A stretch of 64,000 nucleotides of DNA from FLUQ01 sp031550605 (GCA_031550605.1 JAVBOK010000069.1:1-64000), one strand, 5' to 3'. Numbered from the stretch's first letter, positions 1-9,766 are shown. Translations and numbers: made by a program. The notes: generated by a model not told the origin, from the sequence alone.

Positions 1-127
1 ATGAATATGATTTTATTCGGCTTTTACAGGGACGAGCGGTAATATAACGCATTTGCGCGGGCTTGGCGGCTTTTTTCGTTGCCGCCATTCCGGGAAAGGG
101 CGACGCCGCCCCGGCAAACAGCACCAC

Positions 128-204
128 GCGCCAATAACTCAGCCGGATAAAACAATTGCTTTCTAAACAATCGGCCGGGGGTTCGATTCCTCCCTGGCGC
201 GCCA
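128..204 (+). tRNA. tRNA-Arg(TCT)-like gene, probably decayed
   Basis: The 77 bases fold into a tRNA outline. The acceptor stem is 128-134/194-200, the D arm 137-153, the anticodon arm 155-171 with TCT at 162-164, the T arm 177-193, and an encoded CCA lies at 202-204. Five stem positions are A-C mismatches (134-194, 137-153, 138-152, 140-150, 159-167). In each, changing the A to G restores a G-C pair, and the D stem is left with one proper pair. A functional tRNA-Arg would not be expected to tolerate this, so it is probably a pseudogene or an attachment-site copy. The shape is seen in the sequence; the loss of function is inferred. Confidence 0.6.
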
Positions 205-350
205 GATTTTAAGTCCCCCCTGCAGATTGTTCCACCCGGCCAGCCCTGTTGCCGTCCTGTTCGTGGCAGCGCTGGCCTGCAGACGGCGGCCGGGGGAAGT
301 GCCGCATTGGTGCGGACGCCACGGCGCGCATTCTTTCCGGCGGGAAAGCC

Positions 351-800
351 CTACAGGTCCATTTCCATCCAGGTGATGATATCCCTGAAGCCGAATTTTT
401 CGTAAACCGGCCTTCCCATTTTCGAAGCGCCCATCCATACTTTTGTGATGCCGGCCGCCTTTGTCTCCGCTGCCAGCCTGTTGAGCATGTTCGTCGCAAT
501 TCCCCGGCCCCGGTAGTCCGGCGCCGTGTACATATTGGCAAAGTGCGCTTTTTTTCCGCTTTCATTGGTGTAGGTCGGAGGAAATTCATAAAAAATGACC
601 GCGCCTGTGGCCACTATCGCCCCGTGGTCTTCCGCGACCCATTGGATCAGCGATCCGTCCGAAAGCCTTTTCCGGAAAAAACCGGTCAGGGCTGCATCAA
701 TGCGCCGCACGGGTTCAATGCCTTCATCGAGCAGCTGTTTTTTCCTCAAATCGACAAGAACGGGGATGTCTCCGGCTGTTGCCTTGCGGTACTGCATCAT
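351..800 (-). CDS. GNAT family N-acetyltransferase
   Basis: This 149-residue protein has the length and layout of a single-domain GNAT enzyme, which moves an acetyl group from acetyl-CoA to an amine. The N-terminal part (MMQYRKATAGD) is the usual beta1 start. The acetyl-CoA-binding segment PDYRGRGIATNML lies near residues 95-107 and matches the R/Q-x-x-G-x-G/A motif. The C-terminal YEKFGFRDI is the classic end of the fold. GGAAAGT lies just before the start. It stops 18 bases from the dctM stop, on the same strand, downstream of the TRAP operon, so read-through is possible. The substrate cannot be told. Confidence 0.85.
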   Translation of the reverse strand: MMQYRKATAGDIPVLVDLRKKQLLDEGIEPVRRIDAALTGFFRKRLSDGSLIQWVAEDHGAIVATGAVIFYEFPPTYTNESGKKAHFANMYTAPDYRGRGIATNMLNRLAAETKAAGITKVWMGASKMGRPVYEKFGFRDIITWMEMDL

Positions 801-817
801 ACTTTCCGTTTTCAGAT

Positions 818-2080
818 TCAGAAGATTATTGCCGGGATGAACAGCGGCAGATACACATAACTCAGAAAAACGAGGATCAGACCCAGTAGGTAGGGAACCA
901 CCGCTTTGGCTATCCGTTCTATCCCCATGCCCGTGATGCTCGAGGCCACGAACAGGTTAATGGCCACCGGCGGCGTGACCATGCCGATGGCGATGCCCAC
1001 GGTGAACAGAATGCCGAAATGGATCAGGCTGATGCCCATCATCTTGATCAGAGGCAGAAATACCGGGGTCAGCAGGATAACCGCCGAGGACGTTTCCATG
1101 AACACGCCGGCGATCCGGATGATGACGGAAATCAGAAAAATGATGACATACGGGTTGTCGGAAACGCTGAGAACCGCCTGGGCCACGGTGCCGGGGATTT
1201 TCCAATTGGCCAGTACCCAGCCGAAAATGCCGCTGCAGGCGATAATGATCATGACCACCGAAGATGTCATGGCGCTGCCGCGGACGATCCGGAGTATCTC
1301 TTTTACTGTCAGGTCGCGGTAAATGAACAGCGACACCATGGCCGAATAGATCACCGCCACGGCCGCCGCTTCGGACGGCGTGAATTTGCCGGAAAAAATG
1401 CCGCCCAGGATGATCAGGGGCATAAGCAGGCCCCACACGGACTGCACAAAGGTTGTCAGCACATTCTTCCAGGCGAAGGGCGCGCCCTGGGGATAGCCCC
1501 GGCTGTATGCCTGGCGCAGCGCGATGGCGATCAGGACCCCGCCCATCATGAAGCCGGGCACGAATCCGTTCTGGAACAGCCTGGTGACGCTCTGGTCGGC
1601 GATGACCGCATACAGCACCATGGGCACGGACGGCGGAATGACCACCCCGATGCATCCGGCCGAGGCGATCAGCGCGGCGGCGGAGTCTTCCCGGTACTGC
1701 CGGGCTTTGAGTTCCGGGATCAGGGTTGCGCCCACGGCCGCCGTTGTGGCCGCGCCCGATCCGGAAATAGCGGCGAAGAACATGCCCGCCACCACGGAAA
1801 CGATGGACAGAGCCCCCCGGATCTGGCCCATGGCCGCTTCGGCAAAGGCCACCAGTTTTTTGGATACGGCCCCTCTGGCCAGCAGGTCGCCGGCAAGAAT
1901 GAAGAAGGGCACCGCAACCAGGGGGAATGAATCAGATGCCGCGAACATGCGCTGCACCGTGACCAGCAGCGGCACCTCGCCCAACAGCAGCACGGTTGTG
2001 CCCGCAATGCCCACGGCAAAGGCGATGGGCATGCCGATGGCCAGCAAAAACAGGAAAGCGCCAAACAGTATCCCGGTCAT
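818..2080 (-). CDS. dctM: TRAP transporter large permease, DctM family
   Basis: The 420-residue hydrophobic protein is the ion-coupled membrane subunit of a tripartite ATP-independent periplasmic transporter. It has about 12 membrane segments and family motifs such as SGSGAATTAAVG near residue 90 and GCIGVVIPPSVPM near residue 140. Length and start (MTGILFGAFLFLLAIGMP) are typical. Its ATG overlaps the dctQ stop by four bases (ATGA), so the two are translationally coupled. It takes the substrate handed over by the binding protein encoded upstream, together with DctQ. Confidence 0.95.
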   Translation of the reverse strand: MTGILFGAFLFLLAIGMPIAFAVGIAGTTVLLLGEVPLLVTVQRMFAASDSFPLVAVPFFILAGDLLARGAVSKKLVAFAEAAMGQIRGALSIVSVVAGMFFAAISGSGAATTAAVGATLIPELKARQYREDSAAALIASAGCIGVVIPPSVPMVLYAVIADQSVTRLFQNGFVPGFMMGGVLIAIALRQAYSRGYPQGAPFAWKNVLTTFVQSVWGLLMPLIILGGIFSGKFTPSEAAAVAVIYSAMVSLFIYRDLTVKEILRIVRGSAMTSSVVMIIIACSGIFGWVLANWKIPGTVAQAVLSVSDNPYVIIFLISVIIRIAGVFMETSSAVILLTPVFLPLIKMMGISLIHFGILFTVGIAIGMVTPPVAINLFVASSITGMGIERIAKAVVPYLLGLILVFLSYVYLPLFIPAIIF

Positions 2081-2583
2081 CCTTCCGCCCCTTCCTTCGG
2101 TTCAGCCGTGCCGGGGATCATCCGCAGCAGCAGATCGAGCACATGCAGGGCCATGATGCCGCAGCCCATGGGGATCGCCAGATACATCCACGGCATGGGG
2201 ATACGCATGGCCGCGGACAGCTGTCTGGTCTGCAGGCCCATGTATTTGACGCCGTAGTATGCGGCCATCAGAAAAAAAGCGCCGCACAGCAGATGGGTGG
2301 CTATCTGCATGGCTTTTTGCGCTGCTGGCGGAAAACAGTCCCGGATGACCGTGACGCTGATGTGTCCCAGCCTTTTGTACACGCAGCCGGCGCCGAGAAA
2401 GGTGGACCAGACCAGGAGGTAGCGTGAAAGTTCCTCGCTCCATGCCAGGGCGGTGAAATACATGCGGCAGACGATCTGCGCACCGGTCAGCAGCACCATC
2501 GCGGTGAGGCAGACCACGCACAGTCCGGCGCAGAGGCTGTCCAGCCTGTCGCTCAGTTTGCGTACAAGGGTGATGATGGTCAT
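2077..2583 (-). CDS. dctQ: TRAP transporter small permease, DctQ family
   Basis: This 168-residue protein has four membrane segments, the pattern of DctQ small subunits. The family signature is visible around residues 35-60, where W-S-E-E-L-S-R-Y follows the second segment. It assembles with DctM in the inner membrane. GGAGACTGCA precedes the ATG at the right spacing. The gene lies 84 bases downstream of dctP and overlaps dctM by four bases, giving the order dctP-dctQ-dctM. Confidence 0.93.
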   Translation of the reverse strand: MTIITLVRKLSDRLDSLCAGLCVVCLTAMVLLTGAQIVCRMYFTALAWSEELSRYLLVWSTFLGAGCVYKRLGHISVTVIRDCFPPAAQKAMQIATHLLCGAFFLMAAYYGVKYMGLQTRQLSAAMRIPMPWMYLAIPMGCGIMALHVLDLLLRMIPGTAEPKEGAEG

Positions 2584-2667
2584 TGCAGTCTCCCCGGCGA
2601 AAAAGTCGGCCGGCCGCCGGTGCAGCGCGTGGCGGAACGGCGCCGCACCGGCGGAATCCGGCCCGGA

Positions 2668-3654
2668 TTATTGCGCCAGGGCCTGCTGGATGCGCTTGAG
2701 GCCGTCGGCGTATTGCGGGTATTTTCCATAAACGCTCTGCACGGCGGCCTTGAAACTGGCCAGATCGGGCTTTTCCTCGACCTGCATGCCGTTCTTCTTG
2801 AGATCGGCCAACTGGCGGGCCTCGTTGTCGGCCACCCAGGCGCGTTCGTAGACGGCGGCTTCCTGGGCGGCGTCCTTCACGATTTTTTGCACATCGACGG
2901 GCAATTTGTCATACAATTGCTTGCTCATGGTGAAAATCGCCGCCGCATAGGCATGGCGGGTCATGGTCACGTATTTCTGCGATTCCCACAACTTGAAAGC
3001 ATGGATGACGTTGACCGGATTTTCCTGTCCGTCCACGGTCCCCTGCTGGAAGGCCGTCAGCGCTTCGGTCCAGGCCATGGGCACGGCGTTGGCCCCGAGC
3101 GCGCGGAACGAGGTGGTGTACACTTCGTTTTCCATAACCCGGATTTTCAGACCCTTGATATCCTCGGCTTTCGTCACGGGACGCTTGGAGTTGGTCAGGT
3201 TGCGGAAACCGCGTTCGGCATAGGCCAGACCCTTGATGCCCGTGCCATCAAGTTTGGCCAGAATGCTCTGGCCGATTTCGCCGTCCAGGATTCTGTAGGC
3301 CTGCGCGTTGTCCGCACAAAGAAAGGGCATGTCCAGCATGCCGAATTCCGGCACAAAATTCACGAAGGGGCCGCTGGTGATCAACCCCATGTCCATGGTG
3401 CCCATCTGCATGCCTTCGAGCATGGTGCGTTCGTCGCCCAGGGCGGCGTTGGGGTACACTTCCACAAGATAGGCGCCCTTGGTGCGTTCCTTTACCAGTT
3501 CGCCGAATTTGAGGGCGGCCACCTGAAAACTGTCCTGTTCGTTGACAGTGGTGCCCAGCTTGATGACTCTGGGCGCGGCGAGAGCGGGGCCGAAGCCGAC
3601 GGCACAGAAAATCAGGGTCAGCAGCAGGGAAAGAATGCGCGTGAAGGTTTTCAT
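2668..3654 (-). CDS. dctP: TRAP transporter substrate-binding protein, DctP family
   Basis: This 328-residue protein is the periplasmic binding component. An open frame extends upstream, but the start at 3654 is chosen because AAGGAGCCTGCC stands directly before it and because it begins a clean Sec signal peptide (MKTFTRILSLLLTLIFCAVG, cut after ALA). The mature part follows the DctP family: RVIKLGTTVNEQDS at the start, LKIRVMENEVY near residue 160, the conserved Arg that usually binds a carboxylate, and GTVDGQENP near residue 210. The ligand is probably an organic acid; the exact one cannot be read. Confidence 0.93.
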   Translation of the reverse strand: MKTFTRILSLLLTLIFCAVGFGPALAAPRVIKLGTTVNEQDSFQVAALKFGELVKERTKGAYLVEVYPNAALGDERTMLEGMQMGTMDMGLITSGPFVNFVPEFGMLDMPFLCADNAQAYRILDGEIGQSILAKLDGTGIKGLAYAERGFRNLTNSKRPVTKAEDIKGLKIRVMENEVYTTSFRALGANAVPMAWTEALTAFQQGTVDGQENPVNVIHAFKLWESQKYVTMTRHAYAAAIFTMSKQLYDKLPVDVQKIVKDAAQEAAVYERAWVADNEARQLADLKKNGMQVEEKPDLASFKAAVQSVYGKYPQYADGLKRIQQALAQ

Positions 3655-3863
3655 GGCAGGCTCCTTACAGTAAAAAACGTGGATGCATGCGGCGCGTGTT
3701 CCGCCGGGGTCGGCCGGCGCGGGCGCGAGGGTCCCGGAACCGAAGGAAACTGCTATATCGTGTATCGAGCAGCGCATCAAGGGCAAGTGCGAGCGTGTTC
3801 ATCATCCTTGGGACGGACACGACCAGACGAAAGTGGCCTGTCCATGGCCGGCGGGATGGGGAT

Positions 3864-3899
3864 CATTGTACCTTTACAATTATCTATACGGATACAATG
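3864..3899. promoter_or_regulatory. Inverted repeat, candidate operator of the TRAP operon
   Basis: Seven-base arms CATTGTA (3864-3870) and TACAATG (3893-3899) are perfect inverted repeats, and a third related half-site TTTACAAT lies between them at 3873-3880. The site is about 210 bases before dctP in an AT-rich patch. Position and symmetry suggest a regulator site; no clear -35/-10 pair is assigned. Confidence 0.4.
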
Positions 3900-4021
3900 C
3901 TCTGGCCTTGCGAAGCACGGCGTAGCAAAGCCCGCGATCTCTGCTCCGCCGCTACGCGGCAATCTCAAGGCGAAACTGCTTCAGCATGAAAGGCTGCCGG
4001 AAAACAGCCGCAGACAACGCC

Positions 4022-4053
4022 GGCCCCGCCGCCCCGGAACGGGCGGCGGGGCC
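4022..4053 (-). terminator. GC hairpin after the M16 peptidase gene
   Basis: Arms 4022-4034 and 4041-4053 form a perfect 13-bp GC stem with a 6-base loop, 50 bases past the peptidase stop. No U-run follows directly, so it may stabilise the 3' end or act with other signals. Confidence 0.5.
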
Positions 4054-4102
4054 GGTCTGCCGCACACGGAGTCCGCCGGAGTGTTTTTCCGGCGGCGCCG
4101 GC

Positions 4103-6940
4103 TCAGGGCAGTACTTTTACCACATAGGCCTTGTCCGTTTGCAGGTACTTGCGGGCCAGCACCTGCAAGTCTTCGGCCGTCAGGGTCTGCGCCTTGGCAA
4201 TGGTGTCGCGTTCGGCGCTGAGGGGGCGGCCCATAATGGCCAGATCCGCCGCTTCCGCGCTGCGGGCGCTGATTTTCTGCATTTCTCGGGCGTAATCGCC
4301 GCGCATCTGGTTTTTCCCGCGCGTCAGTTCATCATCCGGCAGCAGCGTCTCGTGCAGCTTCTTTACCACCTCGGCAAATCCGTTCTGCGCCTGTTGCATT
4401 TTGTCCGGTTCCGTGCCGATGTAGAAAACGAGCATGCCCGCCAGCGGGGTCTGCCACGGAAATGCGGTCACGGTGTAGCCCAGACCCTGCTTGTCCCGCA
4501 GATCGCGGAACAGCAGCCCGCTTTGCCCGGCCAGAATGTTCTGCAGCAGATCCATGCCCGCCTCGTCCTGGCTGCCTTGGGGCGGAGCGGGAAAGATCAT
4601 CAGAAGGTGGGCCTGGTTGCGGCCGGGCAGGTTGACGGTCAGATTCCTGTCCGTGCCCCAGACGGGTTCGGCCGGCGTGATCGCCGGCTTTTGCGGCACA
4701 GGCAGGGTTTTGGCGGCGGCGATGACCGCGTTGCGGTCAAAATCGCCGCAAACGGCCATAACCCAGGGCTGCTCCGACTGCCTGGTCCAAAACGCCGTGA
4801 CGTCCCCGCGGGTGAGGGACGCGACGGACGCCGCATCCCCCTGGGACGTGAACCCGTACGGGTGCGCGCCGAACAGGAAGGGGAAAATCCGCCTGAAGGC
4901 AAGGCCCAGGGGCTGATCTTCACGGCTGACGATGGCCGCGGTCTGGCTTTCCTTTACCCTGGAGATCTCCGCTTCCGGCAGGGTGGCGCCGGTCAAGGTA
5001 CCGCGCAGCAGGCCGAACATGTCGGCGGAAAAGCGGGACGGATAGCGCATGCTGACGGTGAAGGTCTGGCGTCCGGCGCTGGCCCCGAAAGAGGCCGCGC
5101 GGTCCATGATGTACTCTTCCATCTGCGGGGCTTTCAGGGTTTTTGTGCCCCTGGTCAGAACCTGCGCGGTCAGCGTGGCCAACCCCTGCTTGTCCGGCGC
5201 GATCAGGCTGTCCCCGCCGGTAAAGGCCATGTTCACCGAGGTGTAGGGCAGGGTGGGGTCAGGCAGCAGGATCAGGGTGCGGTTTCGACCCAGGTTGATA
5301 ATTTCCTGCTTGCCGGCGTCCGCCTTGTCCGTTGTTTTTCCCGCGGCCCTGGGCGCGGGCCAGGCCGCGCGCAAGGTCGATTCCAACCATCCTGCGTCGG
5401 GGGTGGACGCCGTTTTCGTTTTGGTTGTGGCGCGTTTGGTCCGCTTTGCCGGCTCCACGGTGTTCCGCTGGTGTTCTCGCGCCGGGGCGGGCGTTTTTTC
5501 CGGAACCAGCACGGTGACGTTCACGCCGGCGGGAGTGATGATTTCGTCCGTAAGCCGGGTCAGCACGCCCTGGTCGGTCAGGTCGATCTGCTGCAGATAG
5601 TTGCTCTCCGAAATTTCCCCCTCGCCGAAGAACAGGAAATACCCCAGCTTGGACGCATAGCCGGACAGGGTTTCCTTCTGCCGGTACATGTCGTCGGTCA
5701 GATTCAATTTGGCCCGGTCCAACTGGGCTTTGTCAAAGCGCAAGGTGCCCATCACGGCCAGATCCTTGCTGAAAGCCCGCCAGAAAGGCTCCAGGTTCTC
5801 CGGTGACAAGGTGGCGGAAATGGTGAAAATACCCGTGCGCTCAAAGGAGTAACTGGATGCGGCGATGCTGTCCACCAGACGCTTTTTGTATTTGTACGTG
5901 CGGTACAGGTACGACGTTTTGTCGCCTCCCAGCAGTTGGGCCAGCACTTCCAGGGACGGCGCCCGCGCGTCGTTCTGGGCCACGCCCGGGAAGGAGACGG
6001 CCAGATGCACTTTGTTCCAGGGTGTTTTTTTTACGGAAATCGTGGGGTGGCCGGGTTTCGCCGCGGACAGGGTCAGAGGCGCGAAGGGCGGGACCAGATT
6101 GCGGGTGTTGGGGATGTCGCCGAAAAGGCGCGTGGCTTCGGCCAGAACTGCGTCGGGATCCACGTTGCCCACCACCACCAGAAGCATGGACTGGGGCTGG
6201 TACCACGTGCTTATGTACGCGCGGATGGCTTCGGAGGTGAATTTTTTGATGGTTTCGGGAAAGCCGATGATGGGTCGCTCATAAGGGGTGCCGCGCAGTA
6301 CCTGGGCCTGGATCTGCTCGAACAATCGGGAGCCCGGGGAATCTTCCCCGCGTTGGCGTTCCGCCAGCACGACTTTTTTTTCCGATTCCAGTTCCTGCGG
6401 GTCCAGGCTGGGGTGAAAGGCCATGTCCTTGAGCACATCCATGCCGAGAGCCCATTGGTCCTCGGGCATGTCCGTCTTGTACACGGTATAGTCAAAGCTG
6501 GTGGCGGCGTTCAGATAGCCGCCCGCTTTTTCCACGTCCGTGGCGATGGCGCCTTTGGGCCGTTTTTCCGTGCCCTTGAACACCATATGTTCCAACTGGT
6601 GGCTGATGCCGGCCTGGTCCGGGGTTTCATAGACCGACCCGGCATGCACATACAGGCGCAGGGACGCCAGGGGAAAGCGGGAGTCTTTCTGGATGGCCAC
6701 GGTCAGCCCGTTGGGCAATTTGGTGACCGAAAGGCCGTTCCGGGGCTGCACGACCGAAGGTTCGGGCCGGGCGGTCATGGCCGGCGCGGGACTGGGGGGC
6801 GGGGTCACGGATGCATCCTTGCTGTCCGCCGGCGGGGCGGAGGGGTTTTGCGCGGGGGACGCGTCCCCCGGAGCAGCGGCCAGGGCGGTGCCGCTCATGG
6901 TCAGCATGCACAGCACGGCGGCGGTATACACAATGCGCAT
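4103..6940 (-). CDS. Exported M16 zinc peptidase, two-domain (pitrilysin type)
   Basis: This 945-residue protein holds two M16 halves. The start at 6940 is preferred over an upstream extension because AGGAG precedes it and a signal peptide begins there (MRIVYTAAVLCMLTMSGTALA). After a Pro/Ala-rich linker, the first half carries the zinc site H114-Q-L-E-H118. Around residues 490-540 comes a Lys/Thr-rich linker. The C-terminal half (from about residue 540) lacks HxxEH, as is usual for the non-catalytic half. Such proteins degrade peptides in the periplasm. It stands alone between the TRAP operon and the radical SAM gene. Confidence 0.92.
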   Translation of the reverse strand: MRIVYTAAVLCMLTMSGTALAAAPGDASPAQNPSAPPADSKDASVTPPPSPAPAMTARPEPSVVQPRNGLSVTKLPNGLTVAIQKDSRFPLASLRLYVHAGSVYETPDQAGISHQLEHMVFKGTEKRPKGAIATDVEKAGGYLNAATSFDYTVYKTDMPEDQWALGMDVLKDMAFHPSLDPQELESEKKVVLAERQRGEDSPGSRLFEQIQAQVLRGTPYERPIIGFPETIKKFTSEAIRAYISTWYQPQSMLLVVVGNVDPDAVLAEATRLFGDIPNTRNLVPPFAPLTLSAAKPGHPTISVKKTPWNKVHLAVSFPGVAQNDARAPSLEVLAQLLGGDKTSYLYRTYKYKKRLVDSIAASSYSFERTGIFTISATLSPENLEPFWRAFSKDLAVMGTLRFDKAQLDRAKLNLTDDMYRQKETLSGYASKLGYFLFFGEGEISESNYLQQIDLTDQGVLTRLTDEIITPAGVNVTVLVPEKTPAPAREHQRNTVEPAKRTKRATTKTKTASTPDAGWLESTLRAAWPAPRAAGKTTDKADAGKQEIINLGRNRTLILLPDPTLPYTSVNMAFTGGDSLIAPDKQGLATLTAQVLTRGTKTLKAPQMEEYIMDRAASFGASAGRQTFTVSMRYPSRFSADMFGLLRGTLTGATLPEAEISRVKESQTAAIVSREDQPLGLAFRRIFPFLFGAHPYGFTSQGDAASVASLTRGDVTAFWTRQSEQPWVMAVCGDFDRNAVIAAAKTLPVPQKPAITPAEPVWGTDRNLTVNLPGRNQAHLLMIFPAPPQGSQDEAGMDLLQNILAGQSGLLFRDLRDKQGLGYTVTAFPWQTPLAGMLVFYIGTEPDKMQQAQNGFAEVVKKLHETLLPDDELTRGKNQMRGDYAREMQKISARSAEAADLAIMGRPLSAERDTIAKAQTLTAEDLQVLARKYLQTDKAYVVKVLP

Positions 6941-7093
6941 AAGGCGTTCTCCTGTAAAAGATAACGCCGGGGGCCGGTCTTGAGCAGACAACGCTTCAAA
7001 CAGACGCGTGACGGCGGGCAAAGACCGCCGATGTCCATTTGGCGGCAAGGATTTGACGACAAATCCCTGCGAGCATTCCATCCGTGAAATGCT

Positions 7094-9733
7094 CTAGGAG
7101 CGCAGTTTGGCCAAGCTGAAATCGGACAGTGGAAAATGCGTGCCCATTCCGCGCAGTACGGCCGTGACCAGTCCCAGCGGCGAAAGATATCCATTGTTCC
7201 ACAGTATATCGAACAGAAATGTGTTTTCGTCAATGGGCGTGATGCATGCAAAGAAGGGACGGGCGTCTGTTTCGCGCGGGCCCTTTTTGGTTTCCCGCGT
7301 CCATGGCAGGGAGTTCCGGGCGGCAAAACCGCGCCAGGTTTCGGCAAAGGCGGCGCGGCCGGCAGCTGGGCCGTGATAGGTCAGGCGGTACCGCTCTCGT
7401 GTCGCTTCCGGGGGGCGGCGGCCGATTTCCAGTTCTTCCACGGCGGTGACCCGCAGCCCCGGCAAAATTTCGCCGAGAACGGCGGCGATAAAGGCCGGGT
7501 CGCGATATTCGCGCAGATGCACGCTCAGCCATTCGCCTTCGGAAGCCACGCCCACCGGCAGCGCGCGGCAGAAAGACAAAAGCGGCAACGGGTGGAAACC
7601 CTGGGAAAAGGCCAGCGGCAGGTCGGACCGGCGAAAGGCCCTTTCAAACAGGCTTTGCAGTTCCAGTTGGCTGCAGTAAGCGGCAAGGCCCGCGCATTCG
7701 TACCAGATGCGCAGATGGGCCGCCTTGTGGGCCAGGTGGGCGCTGATGGCAGGCGGCTTGGCCTTGCCCGTGGCTTTTTCTCCGGAACCGGCGTCTTTTT
7801 TGTGAAGCCCGTCCCGAACGACGACCCTGCCGTGCTCATCCAGGGTAACGCTGTGGCTGGCCTGGTCGCGCTCGCTGAAGTTCAGCCGGTTGGCGTAAAA
7901 GGATGCATCGCCGGGCGGGGCCAGCAGCGAGCGACGTGATCCCGTGTCACAGGCGCCGCAGGCGTGGCAGTTTGCATAGCGGCAGTCGGCGCTGGTTTTT
8001 CCGGCAAAAGCCCGGCCGCGTTCGCGCAGCAGAAATTCGCGGGACACGCCGTTTTCCAGATGGTCCCAGGGCAGGGGAGCATCCGGGGGGATGCCCCGCT
8101 GATACTCTTCCGGTGCGAGGCCTTCTTCAGCCAGGGCTTCCAGCCAGGGGGCCAAGGTGAAATGTTCCATCCAGCCGGCAAATACCGCGCCTTTGCGATA
8201 CGCGCGTTCCAGAACCGGGGCCAGCCGTCTGTCGCCTCTGGAAAAGACGCCTTCCAGAAAGCTGACTTCCGGGTCATGCCAGCGCATGGTCAGGCGTTTT
8301 TCCTTGCGGAACGCGTGCAGCAGAATGCCGATGCGGCGGTGTATCTCGTCTTTGGAAATTTGCGCTTCCCATTGGAACGGGGTGTGGGGCTTGGGAACAA
8401 AGGGCGAGATCGCGGCCGTGACCTGCAGCCGCTTGATGCCGGGGCCGGCGGCGTCGCGGGCTTTGCGGCACAGATCCACGATGGCTTCAAGGTCTTCGTC
8501 GGTTTCGCCGGGCAGGCCGATCATGAAATACAGCTTCACCTGCTGCCAGCCGTGCTCGAACAGTTTTTGCACATGCAGGATCAGGTCTTCCTCGCGCACG
8601 CCCTTGTTGATGATGTCCCGCAGGCGCTGGCTTCCCGCTTCCGGGGCCAGGGTCGCGCCGGTGCGGCGTATGCCGGCCATCTTTTCCATGATCGCGTCAT
8701 CAACGGAACCCACCCGCAGAGATGGAAGCGATATGGATATCTCCTCCGCCGCGCAGCGCTCCACGCAGGACATGAACAGGGTTTTCAGCGCGGAAAAATC
8801 GCCGCTGCTCAGAGAGAGAAAGGAAAGATCGCCGTACCCCGTACCCGAAAGGCACTCGTCGACCAGGCGGGACAAGGTCGCCACGCTGCGTTCGCGCGCA
8901 GGGCGGTATGTCATGCCCGCCTGGCAGAAACGGCAGCCCCGCGTGCAGCCGCGTCCTATTTCCAGAGCCAGGCGGTTGTGCACCGCGCCGAAAGGAATGA
9001 CCTGACGGACGGGGTAGGGGGCCTCATCCATGTCGGAAATGATGCGGCGGACCGGGCGGGGAAGATCGGGGAAGGCCGGCCGCATGGCGTTTTCGGCGTC
9101 GGGCTGGAAGAATTCGGGCACGTAAACGCCGGGAACGAGGGCCAGATCGCGCAAAAATTCCGTGCGGTCTTTCGCGCGCCGGGGGCCGCGCCTTTTCGCC
9201 GTTTCTAATTTGTCCAGAACTTCGGGCAGCAGGTCTTCGCCTTCGCCCAGCAGCATTAAATCCATGAAAGGGGCCAGGGGTTCGGCCGCCAGGGTGCAGC
9301 CGCCCCCCGCCATGACCAGGGGCCAGCGCTCCGGTTCTTTGGCCCGTTCGGCCGCGTACAGGGGAATGCCCGCAAGGTCGAGCATGTGCAGCACGTTGGT
9401 GTAGCATAACTCATGGGTGACCGCGAAACCCAGCGCATCGAGCGCGGCCAGGGGGGTGTCCGATTCCAGCGTGCACAGGGCCGCCCCGCCGGCCCGCAGG
9501 ACGGCCGACGCCTCCATGTCCGGCGCGAACACCCGCTCCGCCTGCCAGACGGGGCGGTCGTTCACAATGGCGTACAGGATCTTGTGCCCCAGGTACGACA
9601 TGCCCACTTCGTATTTGTCGGGAAAGGCAAGGCCCAGCCGGAAGGATACCCGGGCGGGATCCTTGTGGACCGATCCCGGCTCGATGCCGAGATACCGGCT
9701 GGGTTTGGGCAGTAAAGGCAGAAGATGTCGCAT
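7094..9733 (-). CDS. Radical SAM protein (TIGR03960) fused to DUF2344 domain
   Basis: This 879-residue fusion is common in anaerobes. Residues about 1-220 form a B12-binding-like Rossmann region. The radical SAM core follows, with the cluster motif C263-T-R-G-C267-R-F-C270, so it should bind [4Fe-4S] and S-adenosylmethionine. From about residue 660 the DUF2344/TIGR03936 domain begins (LRIWYECAGLAAYCS). In many Gram-positives the two parts are separate genes next to rng or ribosomal protein genes. The reaction is unknown; an RNA- or ribosome-linked role has been suggested from context only. The ribosome binding site is weak. The 33 bases after the next gene's stop leave room for cotranscription. 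Confidence 0.9.
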   Translation of the reverse strand: MRHLLPLLPKPSRYLGIEPGSVHKDPARVSFRLGLAFPDKYEVGMSYLGHKILYAIVNDRPVWQAERVFAPDMEASAVLRAGGAALCTLESDTPLAALDALGFAVTHELCYTNVLHMLDLAGIPLYAAERAKEPERWPLVMAGGGCTLAAEPLAPFMDLMLLGEGEDLLPEVLDKLETAKRRGPRRAKDRTEFLRDLALVPGVYVPEFFQPDAENAMRPAFPDLPRPVRRIISDMDEAPYPVRQVIPFGAVHNRLALEIGRGCTRGCRFCQAGMTYRPARERSVATLSRLVDECLSGTGYGDLSFLSLSSGDFSALKTLFMSCVERCAAEEISISLPSLRVGSVDDAIMEKMAGIRRTGATLAPEAGSQRLRDIINKGVREEDLILHVQKLFEHGWQQVKLYFMIGLPGETDEDLEAIVDLCRKARDAAGPGIKRLQVTAAISPFVPKPHTPFQWEAQISKDEIHRRIGILLHAFRKEKRLTMRWHDPEVSFLEGVFSRGDRRLAPVLERAYRKGAVFAGWMEHFTLAPWLEALAEEGLAPEEYQRGIPPDAPLPWDHLENGVSREFLLRERGRAFAGKTSADCRYANCHACGACDTGSRRSLLAPPGDASFYANRLNFSERDQASHSVTLDEHGRVVVRDGLHKKDAGSGEKATGKAKPPAISAHLAHKAAHLRIWYECAGLAAYCSQLELQSLFERAFRRSDLPLAFSQGFHPLPLLSFCRALPVGVASEGEWLSVHLREYRDPAFIAAVLGEILPGLRVTAVEELEIGRRPPEATRERYRLTYHGPAAGRAAFAETWRGFAARNSLPWTRETKKGPRETDARPFFACITPIDENTFLFDILWNNGYLSPLGLVTAVLRGMGTHFPLSDFSLAKLRS

Positions 9734-9766
9734 GCGGCATCCGGAACGAGCGGCCCGTCAGGGCCG

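Larger units (their letters stand above)
3655..4102. other. Non-coding region between dctP and the M16 peptidase gene
   Basis: No convincing gene lies here. The half next to dctP is less GC-rich and should hold the TRAP operon promoter. It contains the inverted repeat at 3864-3899. The far end holds the hairpin behind the peptidase gene. Confidence 0.6.
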
